DNA from: an uncultured Pseudomonadales bacterium
Lineage (GTDB): Bacteria > Pseudomonadota > Gammaproteobacteria > Pseudomonadales > Pseudohongiellaceae
Reading direction: 5' to 3'
Length of the DNA: 64,000 nucleotides
Assembly (NCBI GenBank): GCA_947259995.1
Contig: CAMYOK010000002.1
Location: 124,001 to 188,000 of the forward strand
Every line of letters starts with the position of its first letter. Positions within the stretch are counted from its first letter, which is position 1. The notes beneath the pieces are model-generated. The model was not told the DNA's origin. It made no database searches and worked only from the letters and a program-made list of their open reading frames with translations. The position numbers were made by a program, and so were the translations under genes. This document shows, piece after piece, positions 36,729 through 46,968 of this stretch.

Positions 36729-37160
36729 CTAACGATGGAACTCGCCCGCTCTCTCAGGTTGGTAGGTGATCTCTTCGATACGCACGTTTAACTCTCCTAC
36801 CCCGGGTTTCGGCCAAGCAATAGAGTCGCCCTCTGACAAGCCAATCATCGCACTGCCTATAGGCGCAAGAATAGAGATTTTACTTCCCGAAGCATCCACA
36901 TCCTTTGGATAGACTAAGGTCATACAAAACTCTTCGTCAGATGATTCGACTTTAAAACGCACAGTCGAATTCATCGTCACAACCGTCGGTGGAACACAAT
37001 GCGGGTCGACAAACTCCGCCCTCACTAATTCTTCCTCCAAACTCTCTGCGATATTGCTAGCGCTATGAGGCAATGCATCAATTATTTTCTCCAGACGCTC
37101 GGCATCTAGGGTTGAGATGATTACATTCGGTTTAGTGTTCGTGTTCATTTTCATTCTCAT
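36729..37160 (-). CDS. rnk: nucleoside diphosphate kinase regulator Rnk
   Basis: A 143-residue protein with a short N-terminal helical hairpin and a GreA/GreB-type FKBP-like C-terminal domain: TVRFKVESSDEEFCMTLVYP then ISILAPIGSAMIGLSEGDSI, which matches Rnk. Rnk is a Gre-fold RNA-polymerase-associated regulator that affects nucleoside diphosphate kinase levels. Three near ATG codons (37160, 37154, 37148) could start it; the first is used here. Confidence 0.88.
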   Translation of the reverse strand: MRMKMNTNTKPNVIISTLDAERLEKIIDALPHSASNIAESLEEELVRAEFVDPHCVPPTVVTMNSTVRFKVESSDEEFCMTLVYPKDVDASGSKISILAPIGSAMIGLSEGDSIAWPKPGVGELNVRIEEITYQPERAGEFHR

Positions 37161-37214
37161 TAAAGTCCAAAGACAAAAGTGTTCTTAGTTAAAAATTTTG
37201 CGAGGTTTTATTGC

Positions 37215-37529
37215 TTACGCGGTCAATTTTAAGCCAACGATGCCCACGATAATAGCGGCAATGCTTAATAATCGCAGCACAGAGGTTGGCTCGCCGAAAA
37301 GGGCAATTCCGACAAAAGCAGTGCCTACAGCACCGACCCCCACCCATACTGCGTAGACCGTCCCGATAGGCAGGGAGCGCATTGCAATACTCAAAAGGAA
37401 GAAGCTCGCGCCCATAGCCATTAGTGTTAAAACACTAGGCCAAAGACGTGTGAAACCATCGGTGTATTTAAGCCCTACAGCCCAAACAATTTCGAGAATC
37501 CCCGCGATTAATACTATGACCCAAATCAT
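37215..37529 (-). CDS. sugE: guanidinium exporter of the SMR family (SugE/Gdx)
   Basis: A 104-residue four-helix small multidrug resistance protein. The essential glutamate (Glu13) lies in [17 protein letters not shown], and the [13 protein letters not shown] pattern marks the Gdx guanidinium-exporting subtype rather than EmrE. Two ACGA-loop hairpins of a guanidine-II riboswitch lie directly upstream, which independently supports the function. The ribosome site AGGA is 6-7 bases before the ATG. Confidence 0.94.
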   Translation of the reverse strand: MIWVIVLIAGILEIVWAVGLKYTDGFTRLWPSVLTLMAMGASFFLLSIAMRSLPIGTVYAVWVGVGAVGTAFVGIALFGEPTSVLRLLSIAAIIVGIVGLKLTA

Positions 37530-37546
37530 ACGATTTCCTGTATTGT

Positions 37547-37592
37547 CGGGTCGTCCCGCAAGAAAAAATCAGCGCAAGGGTCGTCCCTTCGC
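37547..37592 (-). promoter_or_regulatory. guanidine-II (mini-ykkC) riboswitch before sugE
   Basis: Read on the minus strand there are two short hairpins with the required ACGR loops: AAGGG-ACGA-CCCTT (37589-37576, extendable by GCG/CGC) and CGGG-ACGA-CCCG (37558-37547), joined by a 17-base linker. This is the mini-ykkC layout; the known class exposes the ribosome site when guanidine binds. The second hairpin ends about 8 bases before the AGGA ribosome site of sugE. A weak promoter, TTGACC (37644-37639) with GGTAAC 17 bases downstream, lies before it. Confidence 0.85.
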
Positions 37593-37714
37593 TTGGGTTC
37601 AAGACAGGCCCTCACGTTACCACAAAGACAGTGGCGTTGGTCAAGCCGGTAGACCTAGGCTTTCTTGCAAAAAGTTAAAATGGTACTTTTACCCCACGCT
37701 CCGTACGTACAGCC

Positions 37715-39220
37715 TTACAGTTTTTTCAATGCAGGTTTCATTACCTTTCCCATTGCATTGCGAGGTAGGCTTTCCAGTAAACGTAACGTTTTAGGCAGCT
37801 TGTATGATGACATTCGTGTCTCACACCAATACTTCAGTGCTTTGTAGTCTAGTTTTTCATCCGGCTTTAAAACGACAAACGCCGTCACGGATTCTCCCCA
37901 TGTTTCATCAGGCATGCCAACTACCGCACACTCGGCAATCTTGGGATGCGTCAACAAGGTGTCTTCGATCTCAAGCGCAGATAGTTTGTAGCCTCCCGAT
38001 TTTATGATATCGACAGAGGAACGCCCCATGATGCGGAAGTACCCTGTCTCTCGAACTGCCACATCTCCGGTGCGAAACCATCCATCAATAAAGGCTTCTT
38101 GTGTAGCACGCGGATTGTCCCAATACTCAAGGAACACATTGTCTCCTTGTACGCGGATCTCACCAGGAATATCATCCCCTTCGATAATTTTTCCGGTCTC
38201 GTCAAATAGGGCCACTGTCACCCCAGGCAACGGCTGCCCTACCGCCCCTGCGCGGCGCTCTCCGTGGTAAGGATTAGATATACCCATGCCTATTTCGGTC
38301 ATACCATAGCGCTCAAGAAGTGTTTGCCCTGTCAACTCTTGCCACTGCCTATAGAGTTTTATCGGACAAGCGGCGGACCCACTAATATTCAGGCGCATCC
38401 CTTTAAAACCGGCACATATGCGCTGCCGTTTTGCCTCCGACAAAGTATCGAGGTATGAGATGATTTTCACATAGACTGTCGGGACCGCCATAAACACCGT
38501 GTAATCTTGCATTTCAACATTACTCATAATTCGATTCATATCGAACTTGGGAAATAACTCGACCTGCGCCCCTATCCAAAGACCGCAGCACAACACATTG
38601 ATAATGCCGTGAATGTGATGCAATGGCAGAAACAATGGAATGACATCATCGGCTTGCCATTTCCACGCTTCGAGCAGAGCGAGTATTTGCGCACGAATAT
38701 TGGCATGAGTCGTGACGACACCTTTTGGTTTATTCGTCGTGCCACTGGTAAACAAAATCATTGCTCGGCGCTCAATCTGTAGCTCCGGCATCACCAAAAT
38801 TTTGTCGCTTAATAACTCTGCCACAGTGAGGACTTGAATGTTAAGCGCCTTACATAAGGCGTGTAACGGCACCAAGGATTCAGGGTTCGAAGATATACTC
38901 AACACTAAGCGAGAAACACCAGCACTACTCAGTGCGTGTTCTAGCTCAGGCATTGCAGAGGCCGTGTTTAACGGGACTGCGATACCGCCGGCCCTCCAAA
39001 CCCCTAAAAGGGTAGTGACATAGTCCACACTGGCCGGCATGAAAAATGCGATGCGCGCCTCTTTAAGATCACGCTCTTTACCAAGGAGGCCACTAGCAAA
39101 ACGGTCGATTCGTTGACGCAGCTCTGTATAAGTCCAATGCGCGGCACCGTCATGCAGTGCCACACGTTCGTTACTGTAGTTAATAGCGGGAAATGGCCGC
39201 ATATTTGATGTTGTCATCAT
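37715..39220 (-). CDS. AMP-forming acyl-CoA synthetase, malonyl-CoA synthetase-like
   Basis: A 501-residue adenylate-forming ligase: P-loop ILFTSGTTNKPKGVV near residue 153, the RTGDVAVRETGYFRIMGRS core, YKLSALEIE, and the lysine-containing end LPRNAMGKVMK. Overall length and the absence of extra domains fit MatB-type malonyl-CoA synthetases or medium-chain ligases. It follows madL-madM by 27 bases on the same strand, so malonate activation is the likeliest job, by context. Substrate choice cannot be proven from sequence alone. Confidence 0.82.
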   Translation of the reverse strand: MMTTSNMRPFPAINYSNERVALHDGAAHWTYTELRQRIDRFASGLLGKERDLKEARIAFFMPASVDYVTTLLGVWRAGGIAVPLNTASAMPELEHALSSAGVSRLVLSISSNPESLVPLHALCKALNIQVLTVAELLSDKILVMPELQIERRAMILFTSGTTNKPKGVVTTHANIRAQILALLEAWKWQADDVIPLFLPLHHIHGIINVLCCGLWIGAQVELFPKFDMNRIMSNVEMQDYTVFMAVPTVYVKIISYLDTLSEAKRQRICAGFKGMRLNISGSAACPIKLYRQWQELTGQTLLERYGMTEIGMGISNPYHGERRAGAVGQPLPGVTVALFDETGKIIEGDDIPGEIRVQGDNVFLEYWDNPRATQEAFIDGWFRTGDVAVRETGYFRIMGRSSVDIIKSGGYKLSALEIEDTLLTHPKIAECAVVGMPDETWGESVTAFVVLKPDEKLDYKALKYWCETRMSSYKLPKTLRLLESLPRNAMGKVMKPALKKL

Positions 39221-39247
39221 AAATAAAATCCGAGATTCTTATCGACC

Positions 39248-40006
39248 TTACGCAAAAGCACGCACGGAAAAATACAATATCGATGGTCCCAACAAGCAAC
39301 CGACGCCAGTATAGAAAGTCGCCGTCAATGCACCGTAGGGGACGAGCCGCGGATCTGTTGCTGCCAAACCACCCGCTACACCACTAGTTGTGCCCATCAA
39401 ACCACCGAAAACCATAGCTGAATGCGGGTTATTGAGCCCAATCTTCGACGCTACCATCGGGGTGCCGATCATAACGAGGATCGACTTTACCACGCCAGCG
39501 GCCACACTCAAGGCAATCACATCAGAGCTCGCCCCAATCGCCGTTCCTGTCACAGGCCCAACAATATAGGTGACTGCGCCCGCCCCGATTGTAGTAATGC
39601 TTTCCGGGTCAGTATAGCCAAAAGAAACGGCGACTATCGCTCCCACCAGAAACGATGCCAATACACCAGAAAAAATCGACACTATGCCTGCTAAACCAGA
39701 CTTGCTCAACTCACTAAACTGGACTCCAAATGCCGTTGCAACGATGCCGAAATCTCGCATCATGCCACCACCCATTATTCCGACCCCAGCAAGAACTCCG
39801 ATGTCAGCCACCCCGCGTTGTCCTTCGGTTTCCAACCCCGCGAAATAGGCCGCGACCAAACCTAGTAGAATTGCGATTGCTGAGCCATGAATTCGACCAT
39901 AGGTTAAGCGCTTTGAAATCATATAGGACAGATAAACTGTTAACCCTACAACTGTGAACGCCACTATTAATGCATTCGCTCGCAACACTTCACTAAAGGT
40001 TTCCAT
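39248..40006 (-). CDS. madM: malonate transporter subunit MadM
   Basis: A 252-residue membrane protein, the larger part of the MadLM malonate carrier. It is built of hydrophobic helices with conserved GVGIMGGGMMRDFGIVATAF and PVTGTAIGASSDVIALS. I start it at the ATG at 40006 (METFSEVLRAN) with AAGGGGG upstream; the longer frame would overlap madL further. It overlaps the end of madL by 14 bases. Confidence 0.9.
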   Translation of the reverse strand: METFSEVLRANALIVAFTVVGLTVYLSYMISKRLTYGRIHGSAIAILLGLVAAYFAGLETEGQRGVADIGVLAGVGIMGGGMMRDFGIVATAFGVQFSELSKSGLAGIVSIFSGVLASFLVGAIVAVSFGYTDPESITTIGAGAVTYIVGPVTGTAIGASSDVIALSVAAGVVKSILVMIGTPMVASKIGLNNPHSAMVFGGLMGTTSGVAGGLAATDPRLVPYGALTATFYTGVGCLLGPSILYFSVRAFA

Positions 40007-40418
40007 TACGCCCCCTTTCTTTGACGGGTTGCAATGAATCCTCAAGCGGAGGAAGCGGCGCACCGGCACCACCTATGCGACTAATCAGAGGAACTAATAG
40101 AAAGCTCACGAGAACGGCGAGGACGCCAACAATAAGCGCTAACATCCCACCATCTACAGCCGCCACGACGTTCTGGCTTGCTGCCATGGCTACCACTATG
40201 GGGATGTACATTGCACTCCAGAATTTTATACCCTCGCCAGAGTGGCCAGTGACCAGGGCTCGGGAACGCTGGGAGCCAGCGATCAACACCAATAACAGCA
40301 TCGCTATTCCCACACCGCCAACATTGGCCTGCACTCCTAACAGTTGCCCAAGCAACTCGCCGACATACAAACCAACGACAAGACACGCGGCTAATAAAGC
40401 GACACCATAGATGACCAT
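39993..40418 (-). CDS. madL: malonate transporter subunit MadL
   Basis: A 141-residue membrane protein with four helices. MVIYGVALLAACLVVGLYVG at the N terminus and GVQANVGGVGIAM, plus KFWSAMYIPIVVAMAASQNV, match MadL. AAGGAAAATCGT precedes the ATG at 40418. Together with MadM it imports malonate with sodium ions or protons in characterised systems. Confidence 0.9.
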   Translation of the reverse strand: MVIYGVALLAACLVVGLYVGELLGQLLGVQANVGGVGIAMLLLVLIAGSQRSRALVTGHSGEGIKFWSAMYIPIVVAMAASQNVVAAVDGGMLALIVGVLAVLVSFLLVPLISRIGGAGAPLPPLEDSLQPVKERGRNGNL

Positions 40419-40544
40419 ACGATTTTCCTTATTGTTATATATGAAACCATCAAAAACAGTATAACGAAGCAATACAGGCGTGTCAGACAAGTTATTTCCT
40501 TTTATACTCACCTGCACAGAGCAAGCCATTGCAGAGCAAATGAA

Positions 40545-40895
40545 ATGGACGACTATATTGAATATTTACAAGAAGTGTTCTCTGGCTTGGGAGCCATCAG
40601 TGCGAAACGTATGTTTGGTGGCTATGGGCTCTACTACGATTCACTCATGTTTGCGCTGGTCGCCGACGGCGTAGTCTATCTCAAAGCAGACGCTGAAAAT
40701 GCAAGCAATTTTACAGCGCTAGGCTTGGAGAAATTTCACTATGAAAAGGCTGGTAAATTAATGGCTATATCGTATTATCAAGCACCAGATGAACTATTCG
40801 ACGATCAAGAATTAGCTGGCTATTGGGCAAGACAATCTTGGGATGCCGCATTGCGAGGCGATCAGAAAAAACGCAAACCTAAATATCTTAAATAA
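40545..40895 (+). CDS. TfoX/Sxy N-terminal-domain protein
   Basis: A 116-residue protein with the TfoX-N pattern: LGAISAKRMFGGYGLYYD and FALVADGVVYLKADAENA. The full competence regulator TfoX has a second domain that is missing here, so regulation of competence should not be assumed. Many such single-domain proteins are of unknown role. It is divergent from madL. Confidence 0.85.
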   Translation: MDDYIEYLQEVFSGLGAISAKRMFGGYGLYYDSLMFALVADGVVYLKADAENASNFTALGLEKFHYEKAGKLMAISYYQAPDELFDDQELAGYWARQSWDAALRGDQKKRKPKYLK

Positions 40896-40919
40896 ACTCA
40901 GAGCGCCTAGAGACAAACA

Positions 40920-41294
40920 ATGAAAGAGTTATTCAAAACCAACCCGGTGATGTTTAGAGCAAACCCTTTGGGCTTTATTTTAGCCTTAATTCTTATCCCC
41001 GTCGGCGTAGGTATATTTATTTTTATTTATTGGTTTTTGTTGGTGCGCACAACAAGCTTCAGCATCTCAAAGGATCATGTTTTGTATTCAAAAGGGATTT
41101 TAAGTCGCACTAATGCCGAGATTGATTTGGACGGCATCCGCACAGTGCGGATTAATCAGAGCTTACTCAATCGCATGTTCGACACAGGCACGGTGGAGCT
41201 TTACACCGCTGGCGACTCGCCGGAGATTGTTGCCCACAGCTTAGCAGCCCCCAACAGCATTCGCGAATTAATAAAAACCAATCAGTCCAGTTAG
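40920..41294 (+). CDS. bacterial PH-domain (YdbT-like) membrane protein
   Basis: A 124-residue protein with one or two N-terminal helices (residues about 18-42) and a PH-like domain: [19 protein letters not shown], the INLDGIRTV-type motif here as [20 protein letters not shown], and [12 protein letters not shown]. This is the bPH_2 arrangement. Function is unknown. It begins 24 bases after the TfoX-N gene and overlaps the ispH stop by four bases. Confidence 0.85.
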   Translation: MKELFKTNPVMFRANPLGFILALILIPVGVGIFIFIYWFLLVRTTSFSISKDHVLYSKGILSRTNAEIDLDGIRTVRINQSLLNRMFDTGTVELYTAGDSPEIVAHSLAAPNSIRELIKTNQSS

Positions 41295-42289
41295 CGACGC
41301 AGCTCTTTGGGCATACTGAAGACAATATGCTCTTCGACACCATTGAGCTCTTCAGGGGCTTGTTTGCAGATCTGCTGTAGCTTCTTCACCACTTGCTGCA
41401 CTAACACTTCGGGTGCGGAAGCGCCCGCTGTGACGCCAAAGCGAGTCTTATTCTCAAACCAATGCGCCTGCACATCGTCGACGCTATCGATAAGATAGGA
41501 CTCACACCCCAAACGTTCGGCCAACTCTTTCAAGCGATTAGAGTTAGAACTATTGGGCGAACCCACAACGAGCAATAACTCACACTCAAGCGCCAGCTGC
41601 TTAACCGCATCTTGACGATTCTGAGTGGCGTAACAAATGTCTTTCTTGCGCGGCCCCTCAATTAAAGGAAAGCGATTGCGCAACGCATCAATGATGCGCG
41701 AGGTATCATCCATCGACAGAGTCGTCTGGGTGACATAGGACAGTTTTGAAGGGTCTTGCACTTCTAGCACTTCAACGTCTTCGACTGACTCAACCAGATA
41801 TATCTTGCCGCCGGCGCTGTCATCATACTGCCCCATCGTGCCTTCGACTTCAGGATGAAATTCATGCCCGATGAGCACACATTCCCTTCCCGCATTACTA
41901 AAGCCAATGACCTCCAAATGCACCTTTGTCACCAGAGGACAGGTTGCATCAAACACTTTGAAACCTCGGTGTTCCGCATCCTCCTTCACAGATTGCGAGA
42001 CCCCGTGTGCACTAAACACTACGATCGACGAACGACCCTCGGAATCGACTGAGGGAATATCATTAAGTTCATCGACGAAAATTGCACCTCGCCGCCGTAA
42101 AGTATCGACTACGAATTTATTGTGTACGACTTCATGTCGCACATAGATAGGCGCGCCATAGATGTCCAGTGCGCGATTGACGATATCGATAGCACGATCA
42201 ACCCCAGCACAAAATCCACGCGGATTGGCCAGTTTCACCTGTGCAGTCTTCGATGGTGCATTTGGCTCTACATGTTGCACAGCACTCAT
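41291..42289 (-). CDS. ispH: 4-hydroxy-3-methylbut-2-enyl diphosphate reductase
   Basis: The last enzyme of the MEP isoprenoid pathway, making IPP and DMAPP with a 4Fe-4S cluster. The three cluster cysteines are seen in [12 protein letters not shown] (Cys27), [11 protein letters not shown] and [10 protein letters not shown], with the conserved SSNSNRL segment. The 332-residue length is normal. Its start overlaps the fkpB stop, as in the common ileS-lspA-fkpB-ispH order. Confidence 0.96.
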   Translation of the reverse strand: MSAVQHVEPNAPSKTAQVKLANPRGFCAGVDRAIDIVNRALDIYGAPIYVRHEVVHNKFVVDTLRRRGAIFVDELNDIPSVDSEGRSSIVVFSAHGVSQSVKEDAEHRGFKVFDATCPLVTKVHLEVIGFSNAGRECVLIGHEFHPEVEGTMGQYDDSAGGKIYLVESVEDVEVLEVQDPSKLSYVTQTTLSMDDTSRIIDALRNRFPLIEGPRKKDICYATQNRQDAVKQLALECELLLVVGSPNSSNSNRLKELAERLGCESYLIDSVDDVQAHWFENKTRFGVTAGASAPEVLVQQVVKKLQQICKQAPEELNGVEEHIVFSMPKELRR

Positions 42290-42801
42290 TAGCGAATCTC
42301 CATGACCTGCACATCGGCAGGAATCACTGAAACGATCTTTGCTTGAAAACGAATCTCACGCCCTGCCAATGGATGATTAAAGTCCATCACTAGGGTGTCT
42401 TCGTCAATCGATTTCACAACCCCAGGAATCTCAAATCCACCAGCATCGGCAAACGACAATACCGTGCCTGCTACGACTGGGTCCGTCGAATTGGCCAGCA
42501 ATCGAGCAAACTTACGTCGCGGTAGTACCTGCACATTCTCAGGATTGAGCGCTCCAAAGCTTTGCTCTTCTGGCAACACGACATCGACTTCGTCGCCTGC
42601 GCCTTTGCCAAATAGCGTTTCTTCAAAGCCGGGCAACAAACTTCCGTCGCCAACCACAAAGCTTGCTGGCGGTTTATCGAAATTACTATCGACTAGCGTG
42701 CCATCGCTTAAAGACAGCGAAAAATTTAAGCTCACTTTACTACCGGCTGCAACCAATGCTCGCGCATTGCTTGCAGGGGCTTGTTTATCTTGCTCAGGCA
42801 T
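42289..42801 (-). CDS. fkpB: FKBP-type peptidyl-prolyl isomerase SlpA/FkpB
   Basis: A 170-residue FKBP with SlyD-like insert-in-flap layout: [19 protein letters not shown], then [17 protein letters not shown] and the C-terminal [19 protein letters not shown]. It speeds proline isomerisation and can act as a chaperone. I start it at the ATG at 42801, inside the last codons of ileS (8-base overlap). In E. coli lspA lies between ileS and fkpB; it is absent here. Confidence 0.92.
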   Translation of the reverse strand: MPEQDKQAPASNARALVAAGSKVSLNFSLSLSDGTLVDSNFDKPPASFVVGDGSLLPGFEETLFGKGAGDEVDVVLPEEQSFGALNPENVQVLPRRKFARLLANSTDPVVAGTVLSFADAGGFEIPGVVKSIDEDTLVMDFNHPLAGREIRFQAKIVSVIPADVQVMEIR

Positions 42802-45619
42802 AGAGACGCTTCTCTCCTTCCCCAGCAATATTATCGACACAGCGTGAGCAAAGCTCTGGGTGCTCATTATCGCTACCAACATCGGCACGATGATGCCAAC
42901 AACGCACACACTTCACGTTATCAGATGCCTTGATCTGCAGTCGCAGGCCGTCCACTTCTGTTGCAGCCGCTTCACCACCCTGTGCGATTGGCAGAATCTG
43001 CGCCTCTGACACCATCAAGGCAAAACGCAGCTCATCTTCCAATTGCGACAATACGATAGTTAGCTCATCCCCACAGTAAAGTGTCACTTGTGCGCTCAGC
43101 GCTGAACCGATTAGTTTCTCACTGCGCTGTTTTTCGAGCTCTTTGTTCACCGCATTCTTGACTAACATCACTTGCTCCCAGAAGGCATCATTCATGTCCT
43201 TAGCTTCTGGCAATAGGGCAAGGCCGTCGGAGTGTTGCGTCAACAAGACTGACTCCGCACGCTCGCCTGGGATGCTCGTCCAGATCTCCTCGGCAGTGAA
43301 GCTAAGTATTGGTGCCACCAAACGGCTCAGTATCTCGACGATATGATAGAGCGCAGTCTGTGTAGAGCGACGCGCCAAACTGTCTTCTTTGGTCGTGTAC
43401 TGACGGTCTTTGATCACATCTAGGTAAAAACTACCAAGCTCGATAACACAGAAGTTATGCACTTTCTGGTACACCCCTAGAAAGTGATAATTCTCATAAT
43501 CTTCTTGTACCTCTTGCTGCAATCTCTGCGTGCGGCGAGTGATCCAATAATCCAAGGCCAACAAGCGCTCTGGCTCTAGCAGGTTCACTTTCGGGTCAAA
43601 CCCTGACAGATTAGACAATAGGAAACGCGCAGTATTGCGGATGCGTCGATAAGAATCCGCCACACGCTTCAATATCTCTTTCGATGCCGTCATCTCACCA
43701 CGATAGTCTGTAGAGGCTACCCATAAACGTAAGATATCTGCCCCGTACTCCTTAAATACTTCCTGCGGAGAGATCGTATTGCCAAGCGACTTAGACATCT
43801 TGCGTCCGTCTGAATCCACAGTAAAACCATGGGTCAGTACCTGTTTATAGGGTGCTTGCCCATGCATTGCGATAGACGTTTTCAAAGAGGACTGGAACCA
43901 GCCGCGATGCTGATCTGAACCCTCAAGGTATAAATCCGCTGGGTATGTTAACTCCTCTCTTTGCTGCAGCACTGAGTAATGCGTCACCCCAGAATCAAAC
44001 CAGACGTCGAGAGTATCAGTGACTTTGCTGTATTGAGCAGCCTCGTCCCCAAGGATGTCCTCTGCACTCATTTCAAACCACGCGTCGATACCCTTCTCTT
44101 CGATGCGAAGTGCCACCTCTTCTACTAACTCTTCTGTACGCGGATGCAATTGCTGTGTTTCTTTATGCACAAACAATGTGATCGGCACGCCCCAGGTTCT
44201 TTGACGCGATACACACCAGTCGGGACTACCTTTTAGCATAAGTTCGATACGCGCCTTACCCCAATCAGGGATCCACTGCACTTTACCGACAGCATCCAGA
44301 GCCGATGCAAGTAAACCCTTCTCGCTCATGCTGATGAACCACTGAGGTGTTGCCCGATAGATCAGCGGCGTCTTAGTACGCCAGCAATGTGCGTAACTAT
44401 GCACGATCTTGTTCAAGGCTAACAAAGCATTGCGTTGCTTCAATACCTCGATCACTCGCTCATCAGTTTTGTAGACGTGTTCACCCGCAAACTCACCAGC
44501 GGCGGCGGTAAAGATACCATCGTCATCGATGAGGTTCAGGGTCGCTAAACCATAGGCACGGCCAACATTGAAGTCGTCAACACCGTGATCGGGGGCAGTA
44601 TGTACCGCGCCAGTACCCGCATCAGTGGTGACATGATCACCAAGGATGATCGGCACATGACGCGCCACAAATGGATGCGCGAGAGACATCAACTCTAATG
44701 CTGCGCCTTTCGTTTGGGCGAATACTTCATAAGATTCGCAGCCATAACGACTCATGATGCTTTCGACCATATCTGCCGCAACGACTATCGTTTCAGGGCC
44801 GTTATCGAACTCACAATTGACCAACGCATAGTCGAGCTCGGCATTGAGGCTCACCGCCTGATTGGAAGGCAGAGTCCAAGGTGTGGTTGTCCATATCACG
44901 ACGGATAAATCACGCCCACCCAAGTCCTCGGGTACCTTGCCAAAAGGGGCAAGAAACTTTTCTTTTTCGACAACGGCAAAACGCACATCGATCGCGAAGG
45001 AAGTTTTGTCCTGATACTCAACTTCGGCCTCGGCCAATGCAGAGCCACCGACTACGCTCCAATATACTGGCTTAAAGCCTTTCACTAAATGGCCGTTCGC
45101 AGCGATCTTACCAAGCGCGCGCACGGTATCGGCTTCTGTTTTGAAATTCATGGTCAAATAAGGATTATCCCACTGACCCAAAACCCCAAGTCGAACAAAG
45201 TCTTGCTTTTGGATTTCCACTTGCTTAGTTGCATAGACTCGGCAAGCCTTGCGGAACTCAGAATAGGAAACCTTTTTACCAGCCTTGCCTAATTTCTTTT
45301 CGACATTATGTTCGATCGGCAGCCCATGACAGTCCCAACCCGGCACATAAGGAGCATCAAAGCCAGCGAGGGTCTTGGACTTCACAATCATGTCTTTCAA
45401 AGATTTATTAACGGCATGCCCTAAATGCAGTGGACCGTTTGCGTACGGTGGGCCATCGTGCAAGACAAACTTAGGCCGACCCTTGCTTTGTTTACGTATT
45501 AAGCCGTAGAGGTCGATCTCTTGCCAGCGCGCCAACATTTGTGGCTCGCGCTGAGCAAGACTCGCTTTCATCGGGAAAGCCGTCTGCGGCAAATTCAGGG
45601 TGTTCTTATAATCAGTCAT
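42794..45619 (-). CDS. ileS: isoleucyl-tRNA synthetase
   Basis: Class I synthetase charging tRNA-Ile, 941 residues. HIGH is seen as HLGH at residues 65-68, the KMSKS loop as [10 protein letters not shown], and the C-terminal zinc site as CVRCWHH with CSRCVDN. The length and the C-terminal zinc finger mark the bacterial IleS1 type, which is normally sensitive to mupirocin. It lies between ribF and fkpB; the stop overlaps fkpB. Confidence 0.97.
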   Translation of the reverse strand: MTDYKNTLNLPQTAFPMKASLAQREPQMLARWQEIDLYGLIRKQSKGRPKFVLHDGPPYANGPLHLGHAVNKSLKDMIVKSKTLAGFDAPYVPGWDCHGLPIEHNVEKKLGKAGKKVSYSEFRKACRVYATKQVEIQKQDFVRLGVLGQWDNPYLTMNFKTEADTVRALGKIAANGHLVKGFKPVYWSVVGGSALAEAEVEYQDKTSFAIDVRFAVVEKEKFLAPFGKVPEDLGGRDLSVVIWTTTPWTLPSNQAVSLNAELDYALVNCEFDNGPETIVVAADMVESIMSRYGCESYEVFAQTKGAALELMSLAHPFVARHVPIILGDHVTTDAGTGAVHTAPDHGVDDFNVGRAYGLATLNLIDDDGIFTAAAGEFAGEHVYKTDERVIEVLKQRNALLALNKIVHSYAHCWRTKTPLIYRATPQWFISMSEKGLLASALDAVGKVQWIPDWGKARIELMLKGSPDWCVSRQRTWGVPITLFVHKETQQLHPRTEELVEEVALRIEEKGIDAWFEMSAEDILGDEAAQYSKVTDTLDVWFDSGVTHYSVLQQREELTYPADLYLEGSDQHRGWFQSSLKTSIAMHGQAPYKQVLTHGFTVDSDGRKMSKSLGNTISPQEVFKEYGADILRLWVASTDYRGEMTASKEILKRVADSYRRIRNTARFLLSNLSGFDPKVNLLEPERLLALDYWITRRTQRLQQEVQEDYENYHFLGVYQKVHNFCVIELGSFYLDVIKDRQYTTKEDSLARRSTQTALYHIVEILSRLVAPILSFTAEEIWTSIPGERAESVLLTQHSDGLALLPEAKDMNDAFWEQVMLVKNAVNKELEKQRSEKLIGSALSAQVTLYCGDELTIVLSQLEDELRFALMVSEAQILPIAQGGEAAATEVDGLRLQIKASDNVKCVRCWHHRADVGSDNEHPELCSRCVDNIAGEGEKRLYA

Positions 45620-45679
45620 TACTTGTACCTATATTCTGTGTGCTGTATTAGCAGTATTTTTCGCCCTATTAGCGTGTCG

Positions 45680-46639
45680 CTACAAAGGCATGTCTTTGGC
45701 AAAAAAATCACGCACCGATTGCACGTCAATAGCGATACAAGTTTGTAGTGCTTCTAAAGACTCAAACTTTCGCTCCTCCCTTATTTTCTGCCGAAAAATC
45801 ACTGTAATACGCTCCCCGTATATGTCGCTGTCAAAATCTAGCAAGTGCACCTCTAAAATTGCTTTGTTGCCATCCGAGACCGTGGGCCGATAACCGATAT
45901 TGGCGGCCCCTTTCAATAAACGCTCTGCCATGTCGGCATTGTCTACCTTGACGTCACAGGCGTACACCCCATGTAGAGGCAAACTCTTGCGGTTCAATTT
46001 CACATTGCAGGTGGGAAATCCTAAGTCACGCCCTAGTTGCTGGCCCATTACTACTGTCCCTGAGATACCGTAAGGGCGATCGAGCAAAAGTTCAACTAGA
46101 TCAAACTCACCCGCCTGCAGTCGCTGGCGCACATAGGTGCTGCTAATGCGCACCCCCTCATGCTCACAACTAGTGGACTCAATCAGCTCGAAGCCATGCT
46201 TTGCTCCGAAGTCCTTCAGCATGGCAAAATCACCGAGGCGTTGATGACCGAAACGGAAATCGTTGCCGATGATGAGCGCCTTCACCCCAAGCCCGCCGAC
46301 AAGGATGGATTCGATATACTCCTGCGCACTGAGTTTGCGCAAAGCCTCATCGAACTTGAGCTTATAGACGACATCGACCCCTAGAGCCTCTAGAAGGGCT
46401 AATTTCTCTTCTAGCTCACTCAAGCGTGCTGGACAATCTTGCGGACTCTGCGCGAAGAATTCCTCAGGATGAGGCTCTATGAGGATAACAACAGACGGTA
46501 ATTGCAGCTCAGAAGCCTTGTTGCGCAACTGTTGCACGATTAGCTGGTGCCCAGTGTGCACGCCATCGAATTTACCGATGGTCGCTACACAGCCCTGATG
46601 AAGGGCAAGGAAACCGCTCGTTTCCTCTATGATTTGCAT
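45680..46639 (-). CDS. ribF: bifunctional riboflavin kinase/FAD synthetase
   Basis: A 319-residue two-domain enzyme that phosphorylates riboflavin and adenylates FMN. The N-terminal adenylyltransferase motif is IGKFDGVHTGHQ, followed by NDFRFGHQRLGD; the C-terminal kinase motif is GRDLGFPTCNV. I start it at the ATG at 46639 (MQIIEETSGF), with a slightly longer GTG frame possible. It lies upstream of ileS, as usual, but murJ does not precede it here. Confidence 0.94.
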   Translation of the reverse strand: MQIIEETSGFLALHQGCVATIGKFDGVHTGHQLIVQQLRNKASELQLPSVVILIEPHPEEFFAQSPQDCPARLSELEEKLALLEALGVDVVYKLKFDEALRKLSAQEYIESILVGGLGVKALIIGNDFRFGHQRLGDFAMLKDFGAKHGFELIESTSCEHEGVRISSTYVRQRLQAGEFDLVELLLDRPYGISGTVVMGQQLGRDLGFPTCNVKLNRKSLPLHGVYACDVKVDNADMAERLLKGAANIGYRPTVSDGNKAILEVHLLDFDSDIYGERITVIFRQKIREERKFESLEALQTCIAIDVQSVRDFFAKDMPL

Positions 46640-46715
46640 AGTCGGTGCCACAAAGAGTGCCTAGGGAAATAAAAGTGCGCGATTATACCCTGTTAGCTGT
46701 GTCAGCCCCAAAAAC

Positions 46716-46934
46716 TTATTCTTTTGGGCGGACTCGCTCTGTGCCTTTGCGAAACAAGAGGCGAGATAAGGCTAGAAGACAAATAATCATAATGGTCTGC
46801 CCAACGATGGCATTGACAACAGAAATCGTCTCGGGACGCGTTGAGATAAAAATCATATTGACGAAAGTCCCTAGGGCTGTGGCGGCAAAAACGCCTGCGA
46901 ACAGCAATTGAAATATTCCAAACAGCCTTTCCAT
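46716..46934 (-). CDS. 72-residue two-helix membrane protein
   Basis: A small protein with two hydrophobic helices (about residues 8-30 and 40-62) and a charged C terminus (RLLFRKGTERVRPKE). A good AGGAGGG lies about 6 bases before the ATG, supporting translation. No family is recognised. It lies 76 bases upstream of ribF on the same strand, in the place where murJ is often found. Confidence 0.65.
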   Translation of the reverse strand: MERLFGIFQLLFAGVFAATALGTFVNMIFISTRPETISVVNAIVGQTIMIICLLALSRLLFRKGTERVRPKE

Positions 46935-46968
46935 TGTGCCCTCCTAGGGCTAATTCACTTGCTTTTAT

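Noticed and set aside
37593..37660. Possible guanidine-I (ykkC) motif before the two hairpins
   Set aside because: The CTAGG segment alone does not reproduce the ykkC core; the two ACGA hairpins explain the control adequately.
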